Virus record (IMG/VR): IMGVR_UViG_3300033571_021402
Coordinates: 16,985-80,984 of that record
From: a virus
Length of the DNA: 64,000 nucleotides
Strand: one strand, 5' to 3'
Part shown: positions 1 to 6,509 of the stretch, piece after piece
Numbering within the stretch: the first letter of the stretch is position 1
How the letters are laid out: each line of letters begins with the position of its first letter
Position numbers and translations under genes: made by a program
Notes under the pieces: generated by a model
What the model saw: only the letters and a program-made list of their open reading frames with translations
Databases searched by the model: none
What the model was told of the DNA's origin: nothing

Positions 1-128
1 GAGTGTGCGTAATGCTCTCCATTTATCTCCCTTGAAATGCTGGCAGTGCGGCCCGCCTCTTAGCCTTCCCCGCGATGGGTCGTCACCCTGAGGACTTTTT
101 CACCTCTCGTGGATGGGTACCAGCTTTG

Positions 129-202
<74 letters not shown>

Positions 203-385
203 CTATTCAATAGATGAATAGTTTAGCGCGGTAACAATTAGTTGGGCAAAACGCCTATCCACGTTACCGATGCACTCCCAGCCATCTACTTCATTTGTTG
301 ACCTGAGAAGTATGCATTGCGACAAGTCCTCTGCCATTACGGCATAGGCATACTGTGGTTTGTCATTACTCAACGTCTTCCCCAA
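203..385 (-). CDS. hypothetical protein, 60 aa
   Basis: Small acidic protein of unknown function. The frame opens at TTG (385) inside the end of the upstream gene; a second TTG at 373 would give a protein four residues shorter. The only nearby ATG is in another frame. The start is therefore uncertain, but overlap with the neighbour fits translational coupling. The stop abuts the tRNA-Pro gene. No domain recognised. Confidence 0.55.
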   Translation of the reverse strand: MGKTLSNDKPQYAYAVMAEDLSQCILLRSTNEVDGWECIGNVDRRFAQLIVTALNYSSIE

Positions 386-593
386 AGGATGTTTCTATTA
401 GGGCAATTCTTTCCTCATCTGTCATGTTGAGGGATTTTTGCGTTACTCCCCACAGCCATTCCCCATCTTCACGAACACCTATTACCTCTATTAAGCCCAA
501 CCTACGCAGTGCTTCCATATCGTTGAGCAGGTCATCTTTTGTGTATTCGTCAGCCACTTGCGTCCCCCGTGTTGTTTGCGTTGGTTGGGTCAT
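366..593 (-). CDS. hypothetical protein, 75 aa
   Basis: Starts at the ATG at 593 (MTQPTQ) rather than at an upstream in-frame ATG at 719, which would lie deep inside the neighbouring gene. It overlaps the end of the 550-906 gene by 44 bases. The product is helical and acidic; residues 20-50 look like a small winged-helix-like element. No family recognised. Confidence 0.6.
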   Translation of the reverse strand: MTQPTQTTRGTQVADEYTKDDLLNDMEALRRLGLIEVIGVREDGEWLWGVTQKSLNMTDEERIALIETSFGEDVE

Positions 594-906
594 TGTATTC
601 GCTTTTCGTGATGTAGTCAAATTCCCCGGAATCAATCCTGGCTTTATTTTTGACCGATTCCTCAAACCATACGCAGTCTTCGCAGCCATCTGCAGGGTGG
701 TCTTCTGGCGGCAGACCAAGTCTTACCCCATCAAGAACCCAGCTCTCGAAGTATGGATAGATTTCCGTTAGGTGGGCAAGTGATGCTTTGTTCTCTTGTC
801 GCAGGATTGTTATCTCCTCCGCTGCGTCCAGCATTAGCCGCGCAAAGTCAGCGTCTTTTAAGGGAGCGAAATCAAGTAGTCTCATCACGATGTCATTGTT
901 GTTCAT
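550..906 (-). CDS. hypothetical protein, 118 aa
   Basis: Acidic protein starting MNNNDIVMRLLDF, with an N-terminal helical half and a C-D-x-C-V-W sequence near residues 75-80. The pattern of an amphipathic helix followed by a query-like tail is common among phage proteins of unknown role. It begins two bases after the 3' end of the tRNA-Leu (TAG) gene, so it is probably cotranscribed with the tRNAs. Confidence 0.7.
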   Translation of the reverse strand: MNNNDIVMRLLDFAPLKDADFARLMLDAAEEITILRQENKASLAHLTEIYPYFESWVLDGVRLGLPPEDHPADGCEDCVWFEESVKNKARIDSGEFDYITKSEYNDPTNANNTGDASG

Positions 907-908
907 AG

Positions 909-988
909 TGGGCCCGGAGGGACTCGAACCCTCACTCCGTGGAACCAGGACCTAAACCTGGCGCGTCTGCCAATTCCGCCACGAGCCC
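909..988 (-). tRNA. tRNA-Leu (TAG)
   Basis: The acceptor GGGCTCG pairs with CGGGCCC, with one G-T pair. Anticodon stem CCAGG/CCTGG encloses the loop TTTAGGT, giving anticodon TAG. The T arm GAGGG/CCCTC is intact, and the extended variable region is short for a leucine tRNA. CCA is not encoded. Confidence 0.92.
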
Positions 989-1012
989 GCTGTGATATTA
1001 GGGGTTATTTCG

Positions 1013-1084
1013 CTGGGGAGCAAGGACTCGAACCCTGAACTACAGGACCAAAACCTGTCGTGTTGCCAATTACACCATTCCCCA
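1013..1084 (-). tRNA. tRNA-Gln (TTG)
   Basis: Acceptor TGGGGAA faces CTCCCCA with a mismatch at the seventh pair. Anticodon stem ACAGG/CCTGT encloses TTTTGGT, which gives TTG. The D and T arms have the usual length. CCA is not encoded. Confidence 0.92.
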
Positions 1085-1088
1085 ATGG

Positions 1089-1161
1089 CTGGCGAGGCAG
1101 GGCTCGAACCTGCGACCCAGGGATTAACAGTCCCTTGCTCTGCCAACTGAGCTACTCGCCA
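1089..1161 (-). tRNA. tRNA-Asn (GTT)
   Basis: Perfect acceptor TGGCGAG/CTCGCCA. The anticodon loop CTGTTAA gives GTT. The T arm GCAGG/CCTGC is intact. It lies four bases from the tRNA-Gln gene, so the two are probably processed from one transcript. Confidence 0.95.
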
Positions 1162-1180
1162 TTGAGATTAAATTTATTGG

Positions 1181-1262
1181 TAGGGATAGTGGGACTTGAA
1201 CCCACAAGTCTTGCGACCAGGGATTTTAAGTCCCCTGCGTATGCCTATTCCGCCATATCCCC
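1181..1262 (-). tRNA. tRNA-Leu (TAA)
   Basis: Acceptor GGGGATA/TATCCCT with a terminal G-T pair. The anticodon loop CTTAAAA gives TAA. A class II variable arm of about 14 nt and T arm GTGGG/CCCAC are present. This is the second leucine tRNA of the cluster. Confidence 0.93.
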
Positions 1263-1286
1263 TTGATTGGGCGTTTTGGTGTTGTT

Positions 1287-1460
1287 TTATTTCTTTGTCG
1301 CTTTTTTCATGGCATCACAATAAGAACATGGTGCTGCAAACTCGCAGTTTGCGTCGTGGTATTGATTTGCTAGTCGTTGAGCAATGGTAATCCATTCGTT
1401 ACGCTCTTTTTCAAGTTGACCGACGCGCTCAATCCACCATCCGTATGTTGGCATGTCCAT
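1287..1460 (-). CDS. small Cys-containing protein, 57 aa
   Basis: Chosen start is the ATG at 1460 (MDMPTYGWW). The reading frame continues upstream through the tRNA-Ser gene, which is not coding. An amphipathic helix (residues 10-35) is followed by H-x3-C-x5-C-x2-C near the C-terminus, which could bind a metal. The basic tail is KKATKK. The gene sits between tRNA-Leu (TAA) and tRNA-Ser. Function unknown. Confidence 0.5.
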   Translation of the reverse strand: MDMPTYGWWIERVGQLEKERNEWITIAQRLANQYHDANCEFAAPCSYCDAMKKATKK

Positions 1461-1483
1461 TCTTTGGATAATACACCATTTAG

Positions 1484-1570
1484 CGGAAGAGGAGGGATTT
1501 GAACCCCCGGTGGGCGCAAACCCACTCCTGTTTTCAAGACAGGTGCATTCGGCCGCTCTGCCACTCTTCC
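1484..1570 (-). tRNA. tRNA-Ser (TGA)
   Basis: Class II tRNA of 87 nt. The acceptor pairs GGAAGAG with CTCTTCC. The anticodon stem CCTGT/ACAGG encloses CTTGAAA, giving TGA. A long variable stem (GTGGG/CCCAC) and T arm are present. Confidence 0.95.
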
Positions 1571-1576
1571 TTTTAT

Positions 1577-1981
1577 TTATGCTCCGCCAGAGTTGAGGGC
1601 GGAGTCGATAAACCATTGATTCTCTGGGCAGAAATTGGCAACAGCTTCTCGAATTAGTGAACCGATAAAGCCTGCGTTTACACCACTAGATTGGGCCATA
1701 TCTACAAAGTCAGCAAGAGTTGAACCCTCGTCAATCGCATCACATGTAAGACGCCCCATTTTGAGTACTCCAACTTTGCCAAGGCGAGTTACTTCTGCTG
1801 GATAATCAGCAGCAATGTTGTTGAGAAACTGCTCTTCTCTATCAATTGCCTTTGGTGCTGCTGTCTGTGGGGTGGCGGCAATGGTGTCCGGCACGGTTCT
1901 CTCCACGACGACGGTGCGCGTTCCGCATGCTGACAGGGATACTGCCGTTAGGACAATTGCGGTGGTCGCTAATTTCTTCAT
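1577..1981 (-). CDS. DUF732-type secreted lipoprotein
   Basis: Protein of 134 aa with a typical lipoprotein signal peptide: basic start MKKL, a hydrophobic core, and lipobox LSAC with the acylated cysteine at residue 19. After a Thr/Pro/Ala-rich linker (residues 28-48), the mature part has the helical DUF732 pattern and two cysteines that could form a disulfide. DUF732 proteins are common exported proteins of actinobacteria and are rare in phages, so this fits an actinobacterial host. If expressed it would be anchored on the outer face of the membrane. A superinfection-exclusion or surface role is possible but is only inference. Confidence 0.75.
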   Translation of the reverse strand: MKKLATTAIVLTAVSLSACGTRTVVVERTVPDTIAATPQTAAPKAIDREEQFLNNIAADYPAEVTRLGKVGVLKMGRLTCDAIDEGSTLADFVDMAQSSGVNAGFIGSLIREAVANFCPENQWFIDSALNSGGA

Positions 1982-2001
1982 TTACTTTGCTTTCTTTTAA
2001 G

Positions 2002-2017
2002 AGTTGCTTTCGCAACT
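2002..2017 (-). other. GAAA-tetraloop hairpin upstream of the lipoprotein gene
   Basis: On the minus strand, AGTTGC and GCAACT form a perfect 6-bp stem closed by a GAAA (GNRA) loop. It lies between the tRNA-Ile/Met gene and the lipoprotein start, with no U tract after it. A processing or leader stem-loop is more likely than a terminator. Confidence 0.5.
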
Positions 2018-2021
2018 ATAG

Positions 2022-2094
<73 letters not shown>

Positions 2095-2163
2095 CAGATT
2101 TATTGTGTCAAATATTACCGCGATTATCCACAATGTGAAATTAAATTCTCATTTTGCGAGAAC

Positions 2164-2322
2164 TTAGGCATTGAGGTATTTCCCCTTTTCGCATTCATGT
2201 TCCAACTCGCAGTAACAGTCATAGTAGGGGAACTTCAGACCGCATTCATCGCATATGGTTACGTTCATGTGGTAGGTGAATCCAGCAGGTCTCGGTGTAT
2301 CGCATGACCATTCTTCTTCCAT
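2164..2322 (-). CDS. Cys-rich miniprotein, putative zinc ribbon, 52 aa
   Basis: Short gene starting MEEEWSCDTPRPAGF, with a strong ribosome binding site (GTGAGGG) nine bases upstream. It has cysteines in the order C, then C-x2-C, then C-x-C and a final C, with tyrosines between them. This suggests a zinc-binding knuckle. Function unknown. It fills the gap between two tRNA genes. Confidence 0.7.
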   Translation of the reverse strand: MEEEWSCDTPRPAGFTYHMNVTICDECGLKFPYYDCYCELEHECEKGKYLNA

Positions 2323-2339
2323 TTGTTTTCCCTCACTTG

Positions 2340-2411
2340 TGGGCGCTGAGGGTCTCGAACCCCCGACCTACTCGGTGTAAACGAGTTGCTCTACCACTGA
2401 GCTAAGCGCCC
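2340..2411 (-). tRNA. tRNA-Val (TAC)
   Basis: Perfect acceptor GGGCGCT/AGCGCCC. The anticodon stem ACTCG/CGAGT encloses TTTACAC, giving TAC. The T arm is GGGGG/CCCTC. The stop codon of the next upstream gene lies within its 5' acceptor strand. Confidence 0.94.
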
Positions 2412-2698
2412 TGGTTTGAATAGACTGTTTTGGGGGGAATTGGAAGTCCTCCGGCGTTCATCCTAAGCCATGTCTTTTCGTCGACTATTTCATACGTCCA
2501 TGCGTCCTGGGTGAAACCCAGGTTTGCTGGATGCGGCCTTCTATCTACAAGGCTTTTCAGGATTGCCCGCTCCCTTGTCTCCTCAATTGTCACAAACCAT
2601 CTATTTACTGGGTCTGCCGTATGCCAAATTACATAAACAACGTCATGTTCTTCCCCAGCTTGCGCCAGCTTACCGAGAGTGCCCCTATTGTTTGGCAT
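2402..2698 (-). CDS. hypothetical protein, 98 aa
   Basis: Alpha/beta protein starting MPNNRGTLGKLAQ. A strand-rich centre (VVYVIWHTAD) is followed by a helix and a closing strand before a proline-rich tail. Its last codons overlap the 5' end of the tRNA-Val gene. No family recognised. Confidence 0.65.
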   Translation of the reverse strand: MPNNRGTLGKLAQAGEEHDVVYVIWHTADPVNRWFVTIEETRERAILKSLVDRRPHPANLGFTQDAWTYEIVDEKTWLRMNAGGLPIPPKTVYSNQGA

Positions 2699-2712
2699 CT
2701 GCGTATTCCTTT

Positions 2713-2874
2713 CTATTTAGATTTTTTCTCAACGCCTTTTTTCTCCAGATACTCATCTAGCGCTTGCCTGATGATTGAACCCCGAGATAGCTTCAACTTT
2801 TCTGATGCGTTATTTAGTCGCTCAGCCATTTCAGCGGATAGGTGTATTACGAGTTTTTCAAATTCTTTGTTCAT
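2713..2874 (-). CDS. ribbon-helix-helix protein, 53 aa
   Basis: Starts MNKEFEKLVIHLSAEMAERL: a short beta strand (KLVIHL), then helix A (AEMAERLNNASEKL), the turn LSRGS and helix B (IIRQALDEYLEKK). This is the CopG/Arc-like plan of a small dimeric DNA-binding protein. The start lies three bases after the 3' end of the unusual tRNA-like gene, with no clear ribosome binding site. A candidate local transcriptional regulator; its target is unknown. Confidence 0.75.
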   Translation of the reverse strand: MNKEFEKLVIHLSAEMAERLNNASEKLKLSRGSIIRQALDEYLEKKGVEKKSK

Positions 2875-2876
2875 TG

Positions 2877-2952
2877 TGCTGGAGGCGGGATTTGAACCCG
2901 CGTGTCACCGCTACGGTTTCTACACTTTATAAGAGTGGGCCGATACTCCAGC
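2877..2952 (-). tRNA. atypical tRNA-like gene, reduced D arm (anticodon read as TAT)
   Basis: A perfect acceptor (GCTGGAG/CTCCAGC) and a perfect T arm (GCGGG, TTCAAAT, CCCGC) leave no doubt that this is tRNA-derived. The 44 nt between them do not fold normally. Only about seven bases separate the acceptor from CCACT-CTTATAA-AGTGT, which gives TAT as the best anticodon with a weak fifth pair. A long extra arm (ACCG/CGGT) follows. It is either a D-arm-less tRNA with a long variable arm, another tRNA-like RNA, or a decaying gene. Confidence 0.6.
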
Positions 2953-2962
2953 CATCGCTGCA

Positions 2963-3301
2963 TTAGTTGCTGTCACCAGCGATGGCTATTCGTACGTTCT
3001 CAACTAGTCGCGACTTGCTGAAACCGCCAGATGCAGTAACTCTACCTACATACTCCCCGTCGCGTAAAACTATTAATGCCGGGATTGTGAGGATGTCGTA
3101 GCGTCTTGCAAATTCAGGGAACTCCTCGATGTTCAGTTTTGCGAAAGAAACCTCATCGGACATTTCTGACGCCAACTCATCGATGATTGGGGCTATCTGT
3201 TTGCACGGGCCACACCATGGTGCCCAAAAGTCAACTATTACTGGCGTCGCCGAGCTCTTTACGAATTCATCGTATGTGTCTGCGTTCAGTTCTGTTGTCA
3301 T
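2963..3301 (-). CDS. thioredoxin
   Basis: Full-length thioredoxin of 112 aa with the active site WAPWCGPCK (Cys30 and Cys33) after strand VIVDFW, and the cis-proline loop TIPAL near residue 75. It is a cytoplasmic disulfide reductant. In phages that carry a ribonucleotide reductase, as here at 21244-23169, thioredoxin usually supplies reducing power to that enzyme, so the two probably cooperate in dNTP supply. Confidence 0.95.
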   Translation of the reverse strand: MTTELNADTYDEFVKSSATPVIVDFWAPWCGPCKQIAPIIDELASEMSDEVSFAKLNIEEFPEFARRYDILTIPALIVLRDGEYVGRVTASGGFSKSRLVENVRIAIAGDSN

Positions 3302-3305
3302 GACC

Positions 3306-3728
3306 TCATCCTACCTTTTCTACTGGCCAAATATACGGCATATCGGGGTCTTCTGTCCAGCCAAACTGCGAATAATGTGCAAAGTCTTTGCGTAGGAGGT
3401 TTGCACGATGGGATGAGTGAACGCTCTCTTCCCCCCACCAAAATGGCATGTCGTCAAAGTCGGCTTCTCCGTATGAAAGCATCTTTTCCCTGCAGCTGTC
3501 CCTATATCCACGGGCTATCCACACGTCGCAGATAGTCACCCCATAGGCAATTAGGCCGCCAATGTTGTCTGCCCACATTTTTGCAGCCGGATGATTTTTC
3601 CACCCAAGAGAAACATCGAGATTGCACCTAATTAGCTGAAGCGTCTCGACGCGCTGTTTCCCAAGTCTTGCCCTATCAAGAACCTGTCCGCATTCAAGAA
3701 TGTTCGTTGATGGAACGAATGTTTGCAT
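3306..3728 (-). CDS. conserved actinobacterial/phage protein, 140 aa
   Basis: Belongs to a family recognisable by an N-terminal M-Q-T-F-x-P start and the motif LDxxRLGKQRVE (residues 17-28), then NHPAxxMW and RxNLLRKD followed by HY. Members occur in actinobacteria and their phages; some are named as pyrimidine-dimer glycosylase-like, but I cannot support that activity from the sequence. A strong ribosome binding site (AGGAGGGG) lies before the ATG. Confidence 0.7.
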   Translation of the reverse strand: MQTFVPSTNILECGQVLDRARLGKQRVETLQLIRCNLDVSLGWKNHPAAKMWADNIGGLIAYGVTICDVWIARGYRDSCREKMLSYGEADFDDMPFWWGEESVHSSHRANLLRKDFAHYSQFGWTEDPDMPYIWPVEKVG

Positions 3729-3753
3729 TTCCCCTCCTAGTAATAATAAGTAG

Positions 3754-3777
3754 TGACTAGAACTTTCATTCTAGTCA
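3754..3777 (-). terminator. 9-bp inverted repeat at the end of the upstream gene
   Basis: TGACTAGAA and TTCTAGTCA form a perfect 9-bp stem with a 6-nt loop. It overlaps the stop codon of the gene at 3771-4220 and precedes the ribosome binding site of the next gene. There is no U run, so it may act as an mRNA boundary or attenuator rather than as an intrinsic terminator. Confidence 0.45.
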
Positions 3778-4220
3778 TAGTTTGGATTAATTAGCAAATC
3801 CTTTACATCATCAGCCATGAGCAGGAATCCGCGAGCTGGATTGTCCGCACCGCCGAGCGATATTTTTGAGACCTCATTAAATTTGTCTCTGTTTAAACGA
3901 AGGTAACGCTTAAGTCTGGCGACTTCGATGACAACAAAGGCGCTTCCGGTCGAGAATACATAGACCCACCATTTCGCCGTTGTTACGTTTATTCCACTAG
4001 GGACCCAGATGCGATTCCCGTCTGAATCGGTACTTCCACGGGGATTCTGGTTCGTTTCAACAACCATTCTCCCGTTTCGATACCTATCTGTTTTTACTTC
4101 AAATGCCCCGTCAGACAAGTCGTCAAGAAACATTTCTATATCTTTTTCGCTTTTCTGACCGAAGGCTAAATCGGCCTTAAAATCAAAAGAGCGACTTGGG
4201 ATATCAAATGCCGAAGTCAT
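3771..4220 (-). CDS. putative PD-(D/E)XK-type nuclease, 149 aa
   Basis: The start is taken at the ATG at 4220 (MTSAFDIPSRSF), which overlaps the upstream gene by 17 bases. The centre carries D-x-F-E-V-K-T-D (residues near 42) followed by a strand with V-V-E-T-N. This matches the core of restriction-endonuclease-like folds, with the E-x-K catalytic pair. Phage proteins of this size and pattern are often Holliday-junction or recombination nucleases. The assignment rests on motif only. Confidence 0.55.
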   Translation of the reverse strand: MTSAFDIPSRSFDFKADLAFGQKSEKDIEMFLDDLSDGAFEVKTDRYRNGRMVVETNQNPRGSTDSDGNRIWVPSGINVTTAKWWVYVFSTGSAFVVIEVARLKRYLRLNRDKFNEVSKISLGGADNPARGFLLMADDVKDLLINPNYD

Positions 4221-4449
4221 CTGGAATGTCTCTAGAAATGAGCGCCTCAATCCCGGACTGCACATCCTGGTTTTCTTTTATGACAAGACCTAGAACATTG
4301 AGGATATCGTCAGCAGTATCTTGGGTTGCCAGGCGGCGCTCGCGCTCTTCCTCTGGGGAATTATCAGAATTATCTAAAAATGAATAAATTGTGTTAGCAA
4401 TTAAATCACTAAGTGTTAGGCGTATTTCGGCACTGCTCTGTGTAGACAT
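4204..4449 (-). CDS. hypothetical acidic protein, 81 aa
   Basis: Start at the ATG at 4449 (MSTQSSAEIRLTLSD); the reading frame upstream overlaps ssb and its promoter and is not coding. Helical throughout, with a central acidic and arginine-rich stretch. On the minus strand TACTGT lies seven bases before the ATG, so the mRNA may be leaderless. It is divergent from ssb and may share its control region. Confidence 0.6.
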   Translation of the reverse strand: MSTQSSAEIRLTLSDLIANTIYSFLDNSDNSPEEERERRLATQDTADDILNVLGLVIKENQDVQSGIEALISRDIPDDFGI

Positions 4450-4451
4450 GC

Positions 4452-4480
4452 TTGACACAGTACCACCCTGGGTGTAGGGT
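4452..4480 (+). promoter_or_regulatory. ssb promoter TTGACA-N17-TAGGGT
   Basis: A perfect -35 hexamer TTGACA at 4452-4457, a 17-bp spacer and the -10 TAGGGT at 4475-4480 stand 43 bases before the ssb start. The spacer carries the dyad CACCC-T-GGGTG at 4464-4474. This looks like a vegetative sigma promoter that can be covered by a repressor. Confidence 0.75.
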
Positions 4481-4484
4481 GTAA

Positions 4485-4498
4485 ATGCCCTAGGGCAT
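4485..4498. promoter_or_regulatory. 14-bp perfect palindrome, candidate operator
   Basis: ATGCCCTAGGGCAT lies where the ssb transcript should begin, directly after the -10 box. Together with the CACCC/GGGTG dyad in the spacer it makes two nested dyads in 35 bp, as expected for a repressor-controlled early promoter. Confidence 0.55.
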
Positions 4499-4522
4499 CG
4501 ATTAGAGAAAAGAGATAAACCA

Positions 4523-5008
4523 GTGAATTTGTCACCAGTAACGATTATCGGGAATCTGACAGCAGACCCGGAACTCACCTTCACCACCTCGGGACAGGCG
4601 AAGCTCAGCTTCTCCGTCGCGAATACCCACGTCTGGTATGACGCCTCGAATGAGAAGCAGGAAAAGACCAGCTACTTCAATGTCACGGCATGGCGTTACC
4701 TCGCAGAGAACTCGGCTCGCACCCTCGAAAAGGGAATCGGAGTCGTCGTTTATGGGCGGCTCGAGCAGCGCAGCTACGAGGACAAGGAAGGCAACAAGCG
4801 TTCAATCGTGGAAGTCGTTGCGGAAGAGATTGCCATTTCCACCAAGTCGCTAGAGACCATTGAGCGTCGCCAGCGCAGCGAAAATCAGGATTCGTCCGGA
4901 CAGCGTTCTGGCGCCTCTTCGCAGGCTCGCCGTAGCCGCCCCAGCACTGCCAAGGTCCCAGCAGGGGCAGGGCTGATGGACGACGTCGAGGCAGACGAGC
5001 CTTTCTGA
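4523..5008 (+). CDS. ssb: single-stranded DNA-binding protein
   Basis: Protein of 161 aa with a GTG start. The OB fold spans residues 4-110 (VTIIGNLTADPEL, YFNVTAWRYLAEN, GVVVYGRLEQRSYEDKEG), followed by a flexible Ser/Arg/Gln-rich linker. The acidic tip DVEADEPF is the usual docking peptide for replication and repair partners. It coats single-stranded DNA during replication and recombination. It probably works with the primase-helicase (16966-18810) and the Rad52-like protein (54350-55024). The gene stands first in a short plus-strand unit with its own promoter and terminator. Confidence 0.97.
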   Translation: MNLSPVTIIGNLTADPELTFTTSGQAKLSFSVANTHVWYDASNEKQEKTSYFNVTAWRYLAENSARTLEKGIGVVVYGRLEQRSYEDKEGNKRSIVEVVAEEIAISTKSLETIERRQRSENQDSSGQRSGASSQARRSRPSTAKVPAGAGLMDDVEADEPF

Positions 5009-5063
5009 AATATTCGGATTAAGTCGTTAAATAGGCCCAGAGAGGCCTAAACGACAGCATTTT

Positions 5064-5106
5064 GGGGCCCGGTCATGGCGGAAAAACCGTCAGGCCGGGC
5101 CTTTTG
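5064..5106 (+). terminator. intrinsic terminator after ssb
   Basis: GGCCCGG at 5066-5072 pairs with CCGGGCC at 5095-5101. An inner stem GGCGG/CCGTC and an AAAAA loop strengthen it, and CTTTTG follows. Position and shape fit a rho-independent terminator closing the ssb transcript. Confidence 0.85.
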
Positions 5107-5156
5107 CTTGCCAAAATGTTTCCAATAAATTGCTCCAAAAAAATCCCGAGAAAGTG

Positions 5157-5185
5157 TTGTCAAACTTAAAACAGTTGCTTATGAT
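5157..5185 (+). promoter_or_regulatory. promoter TTGTCA-N17-TATGAT
   Basis: A -35 TTGTCA (5157-5162) and a -10 TATGAT (5180-5185) are separated by exactly 17 bp. They stand 44 bases before the small basic gene at 5230, just after the ssb terminator. This is one of the best sigma-70-like promoters in the window. Confidence 0.8.
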
Positions 5186-5229
5186 GTGCTCATCCCAATA
5201 CACCTACTTAGACACAGGGAGATACAGCA

Positions 5230-5478
5230 ATGTCGGAATACAGCAAGCTCAAGGAAAAGGGAATTAACCGCGGCAGACCGCGCCACAGCCCTGAACAAAA
5301 AGCTGCATCACAGTTGCGCAACTCGTTGCGCCAGGAGGCGCGCCGTCGTGCTCACCTCGTCCTCAAGGCGCGCCATGCAGACGAGTTCAATGAAATCTAC
5401 GAAAACGAGATGAATGACCTCATCAAGGATGCAACATCATCGGAAAAGGCTAAGCCGAAGAGGACTCGCAAGTCCTAG
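5230..5478 (+). CDS. small basic protein, 82 aa
   Basis: Very basic helical protein with two arginine/lysine-rich segments (RGRPRHSPEQK and RQEARRRAHL) and a KPKRTRKS tail. GRPR suggests an AT-hook-like contact. It is probably a DNA- or RNA-binding protein, perhaps an early host-takeover factor given its own strong promoter and ribosome binding site (GGGAGA). No family recognised. Its stop codon overlaps the convergent gene at 5475. Confidence 0.75.
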   Translation: MSEYSKLKEKGINRGRPRHSPEQKAASQLRNSLRQEARRRAHLVLKARHADEFNEIYENEMNDLIKDATSSEKAKPKRTRKS

Positions 5479-5624
5479 TCGTCATCTTCGTTGTCAGCCT
5501 GGGGTGATTCCCCTGGGCGCACGAAATCCTTTAAGAACTTCTTGGCCCATTCCCGGCGCTCTTCTTCTTTCATGTTGAAGAAGTCGTCGGGGATGGGTCT
5601 TACTCGCGGGAGTCGACTATTCAT
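5475..5624 (-). CDS. hypothetical protein, 49 aa
   Basis: Short gene starting MNSRLPRVRPIPDDFF. A helix (KEEERREWAKKFLKDF) is followed by an acidic tail NEDDD. The start overlaps the end of the upstream gene by eight bases, and the stop overlaps the convergent plus-strand gene. The helix resembles the C-terminal element of small phage proteins associated with tail assembly, but this is not enough for a call. Confidence 0.6.
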   Translation of the reverse strand: MNSRLPRVRPIPDDFFNMKEEERREWAKKFLKDFVRPGESPQADNEDDD

Positions 5625-5808
5625 CATTCTCTGCTTCCGAATCGTCAAAAACCTTTTCGCCAGTTTTGAACTTCATGTTTCTGCGCATGTGCTCAAAGGT
5701 GGCAATTAGGTCCATCGCCCTATCTTCACCGCGCGTATTCCGCTTTGCATCAATTGCAGCGATGTCGGCGAGTAGCTTTATGTCTCCATCAAATCCTGGA
5801 AATGTCAT
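5617..5808 (-). CDS. hypothetical protein, 63 aa
   Basis: Small helical protein starting MTFPGFDGDIKLLAD with an acidic C-terminus. It lies in a run of tightly packed or overlapping small minus-strand genes (5475-6760). Function unknown. Confidence 0.65.
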   Translation of the reverse strand: MTFPGFDGDIKLLADIAAIDAKRNTRGEDRAMDLIATFEHMRRNMKFKTGEKVFDDSEAENDE

Positions 5809-5810
5809 TT

Positions 5811-5996
5811 TTAAAAATCCTTATCTTTATGACGCCTGACATTTCTTTTCAGAGCCTTGCGTCTTGAGTTTCCGTACTCTACCTCGAGCCAGTCGTCAAA
5901 GTCTTCATACGCTCCTGGACTTTTCTGAATATATCTTTCGTACTCTGCCAGTAGCTCAAGGTACTCATCGTCATCTTCGTCAAACCGTGATGGCAT
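5811..5996 (-). CDS. hypothetical protein, 61 aa
   Basis: Acidic N-terminal half (FDEDDDEYLELLAEYERY) and basic C-terminal half (RRKALKRNVRRHKDK), typical of a small bipolar adaptor. It is two bases from the following gene. No family recognised. Confidence 0.65.
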   Translation of the reverse strand: MPSRFDEDDDEYLELLAEYERYIQKSPGAYEDFDDWLEVEYGNSRRKALKRNVRRHKDKDF

Positions 5997-6011
5997 AACA
6001 CTAACGTCTTT

Positions 6012-6509
6012 CTATCCTTTTCTGACCTGTCTGCCGGCAGACTCAGCAGCCTCCGTGTTGGAGACAAACTGTCTACCCTTCCTGCTGCCCAGTATTTTTT
6101 TCCTGTTAGTTGCAGCCCTTTGGGCCGGCGTAAGCTTTGTCCACGCTTTTGCTGGCAGATACCGCCGTGTTCCGCCCTTGCGGATTGCTGGTTTGCCATC
6201 GGAAGTCGTCCACTTCTCGCGAGTCCACTTCTTTAGCGAACGTTGTGACGCCTTTGGCTTCCCCCTGTAGCCGCCACCAGCCTTGCGGTATTCAAGGGCT
6301 AATAGTTGAGCTTTTCTTGCACTCCATTGGCCAGGTTTACCGCCGCGCGAACCCGCCATGATGCGATTTTTAATTCTCTCGCGCAGCTCTGGCTTCGTAT
6401 AAGACATTTTTGCTGTCTTCTCAAGCGTTCCTGGGGCGCCTTCGACAAACTTAATGATTGAATCTTCCACCCATGCCGGGGGCTCTGTGGAGTTTTTGTG
6501 TTCTCTCAT
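6012..6509 (-). CDS. DUF5872-like basic protein, 165 aa
   Basis: Recognised by YTKPELRERIKNRIM, then the glycine/lysine stretch with KPGQWSARKAQLLALEY, and repeated KKWTREKW and RYLPAKAW elements. This series is typical of DUF5872 proteins in aquatic phages and some large DNA viruses. The product is strongly basic and rich in Trp and aromatic residues, which suggests nucleic-acid binding, perhaps in the virion. No enzymatic role is known to me. Confidence 0.75.
   Translation of the reverse strand: MREHKNSTEPPAWVEDSIIKFVEGAPGTLEKTAKMSYTKPELRERIKNRIMAGSRGGKPGQWSARKAQLLALEYRKAGGGYRGKPKASQRSLKKWTREKWTTSDGKPAIRKGGTRRYLPAKAWTKLTPAQRAATNRKKILGSRKGRQFVSNTEAAESAGRQVRKG

Noticed and set aside
1-128. 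Possible structured RNA or gene fragment at the left edge
   Set aside because: Some short complementary stretches but no complete tRNA fold and no frame with a start and ribosome binding site.
366-719. Long version of the 75-aa gene starting at 719
   Set aside because: It would overlap the 118-aa gene by 170 bases; the inner ATG at 593 gives the usual small overlap.
952-1390. Frames running through the tRNA genes on either strand
   Set aside because: Their peptides are translated tRNA sequence (for example GFEPLLP-like stretches) and have no separate support.
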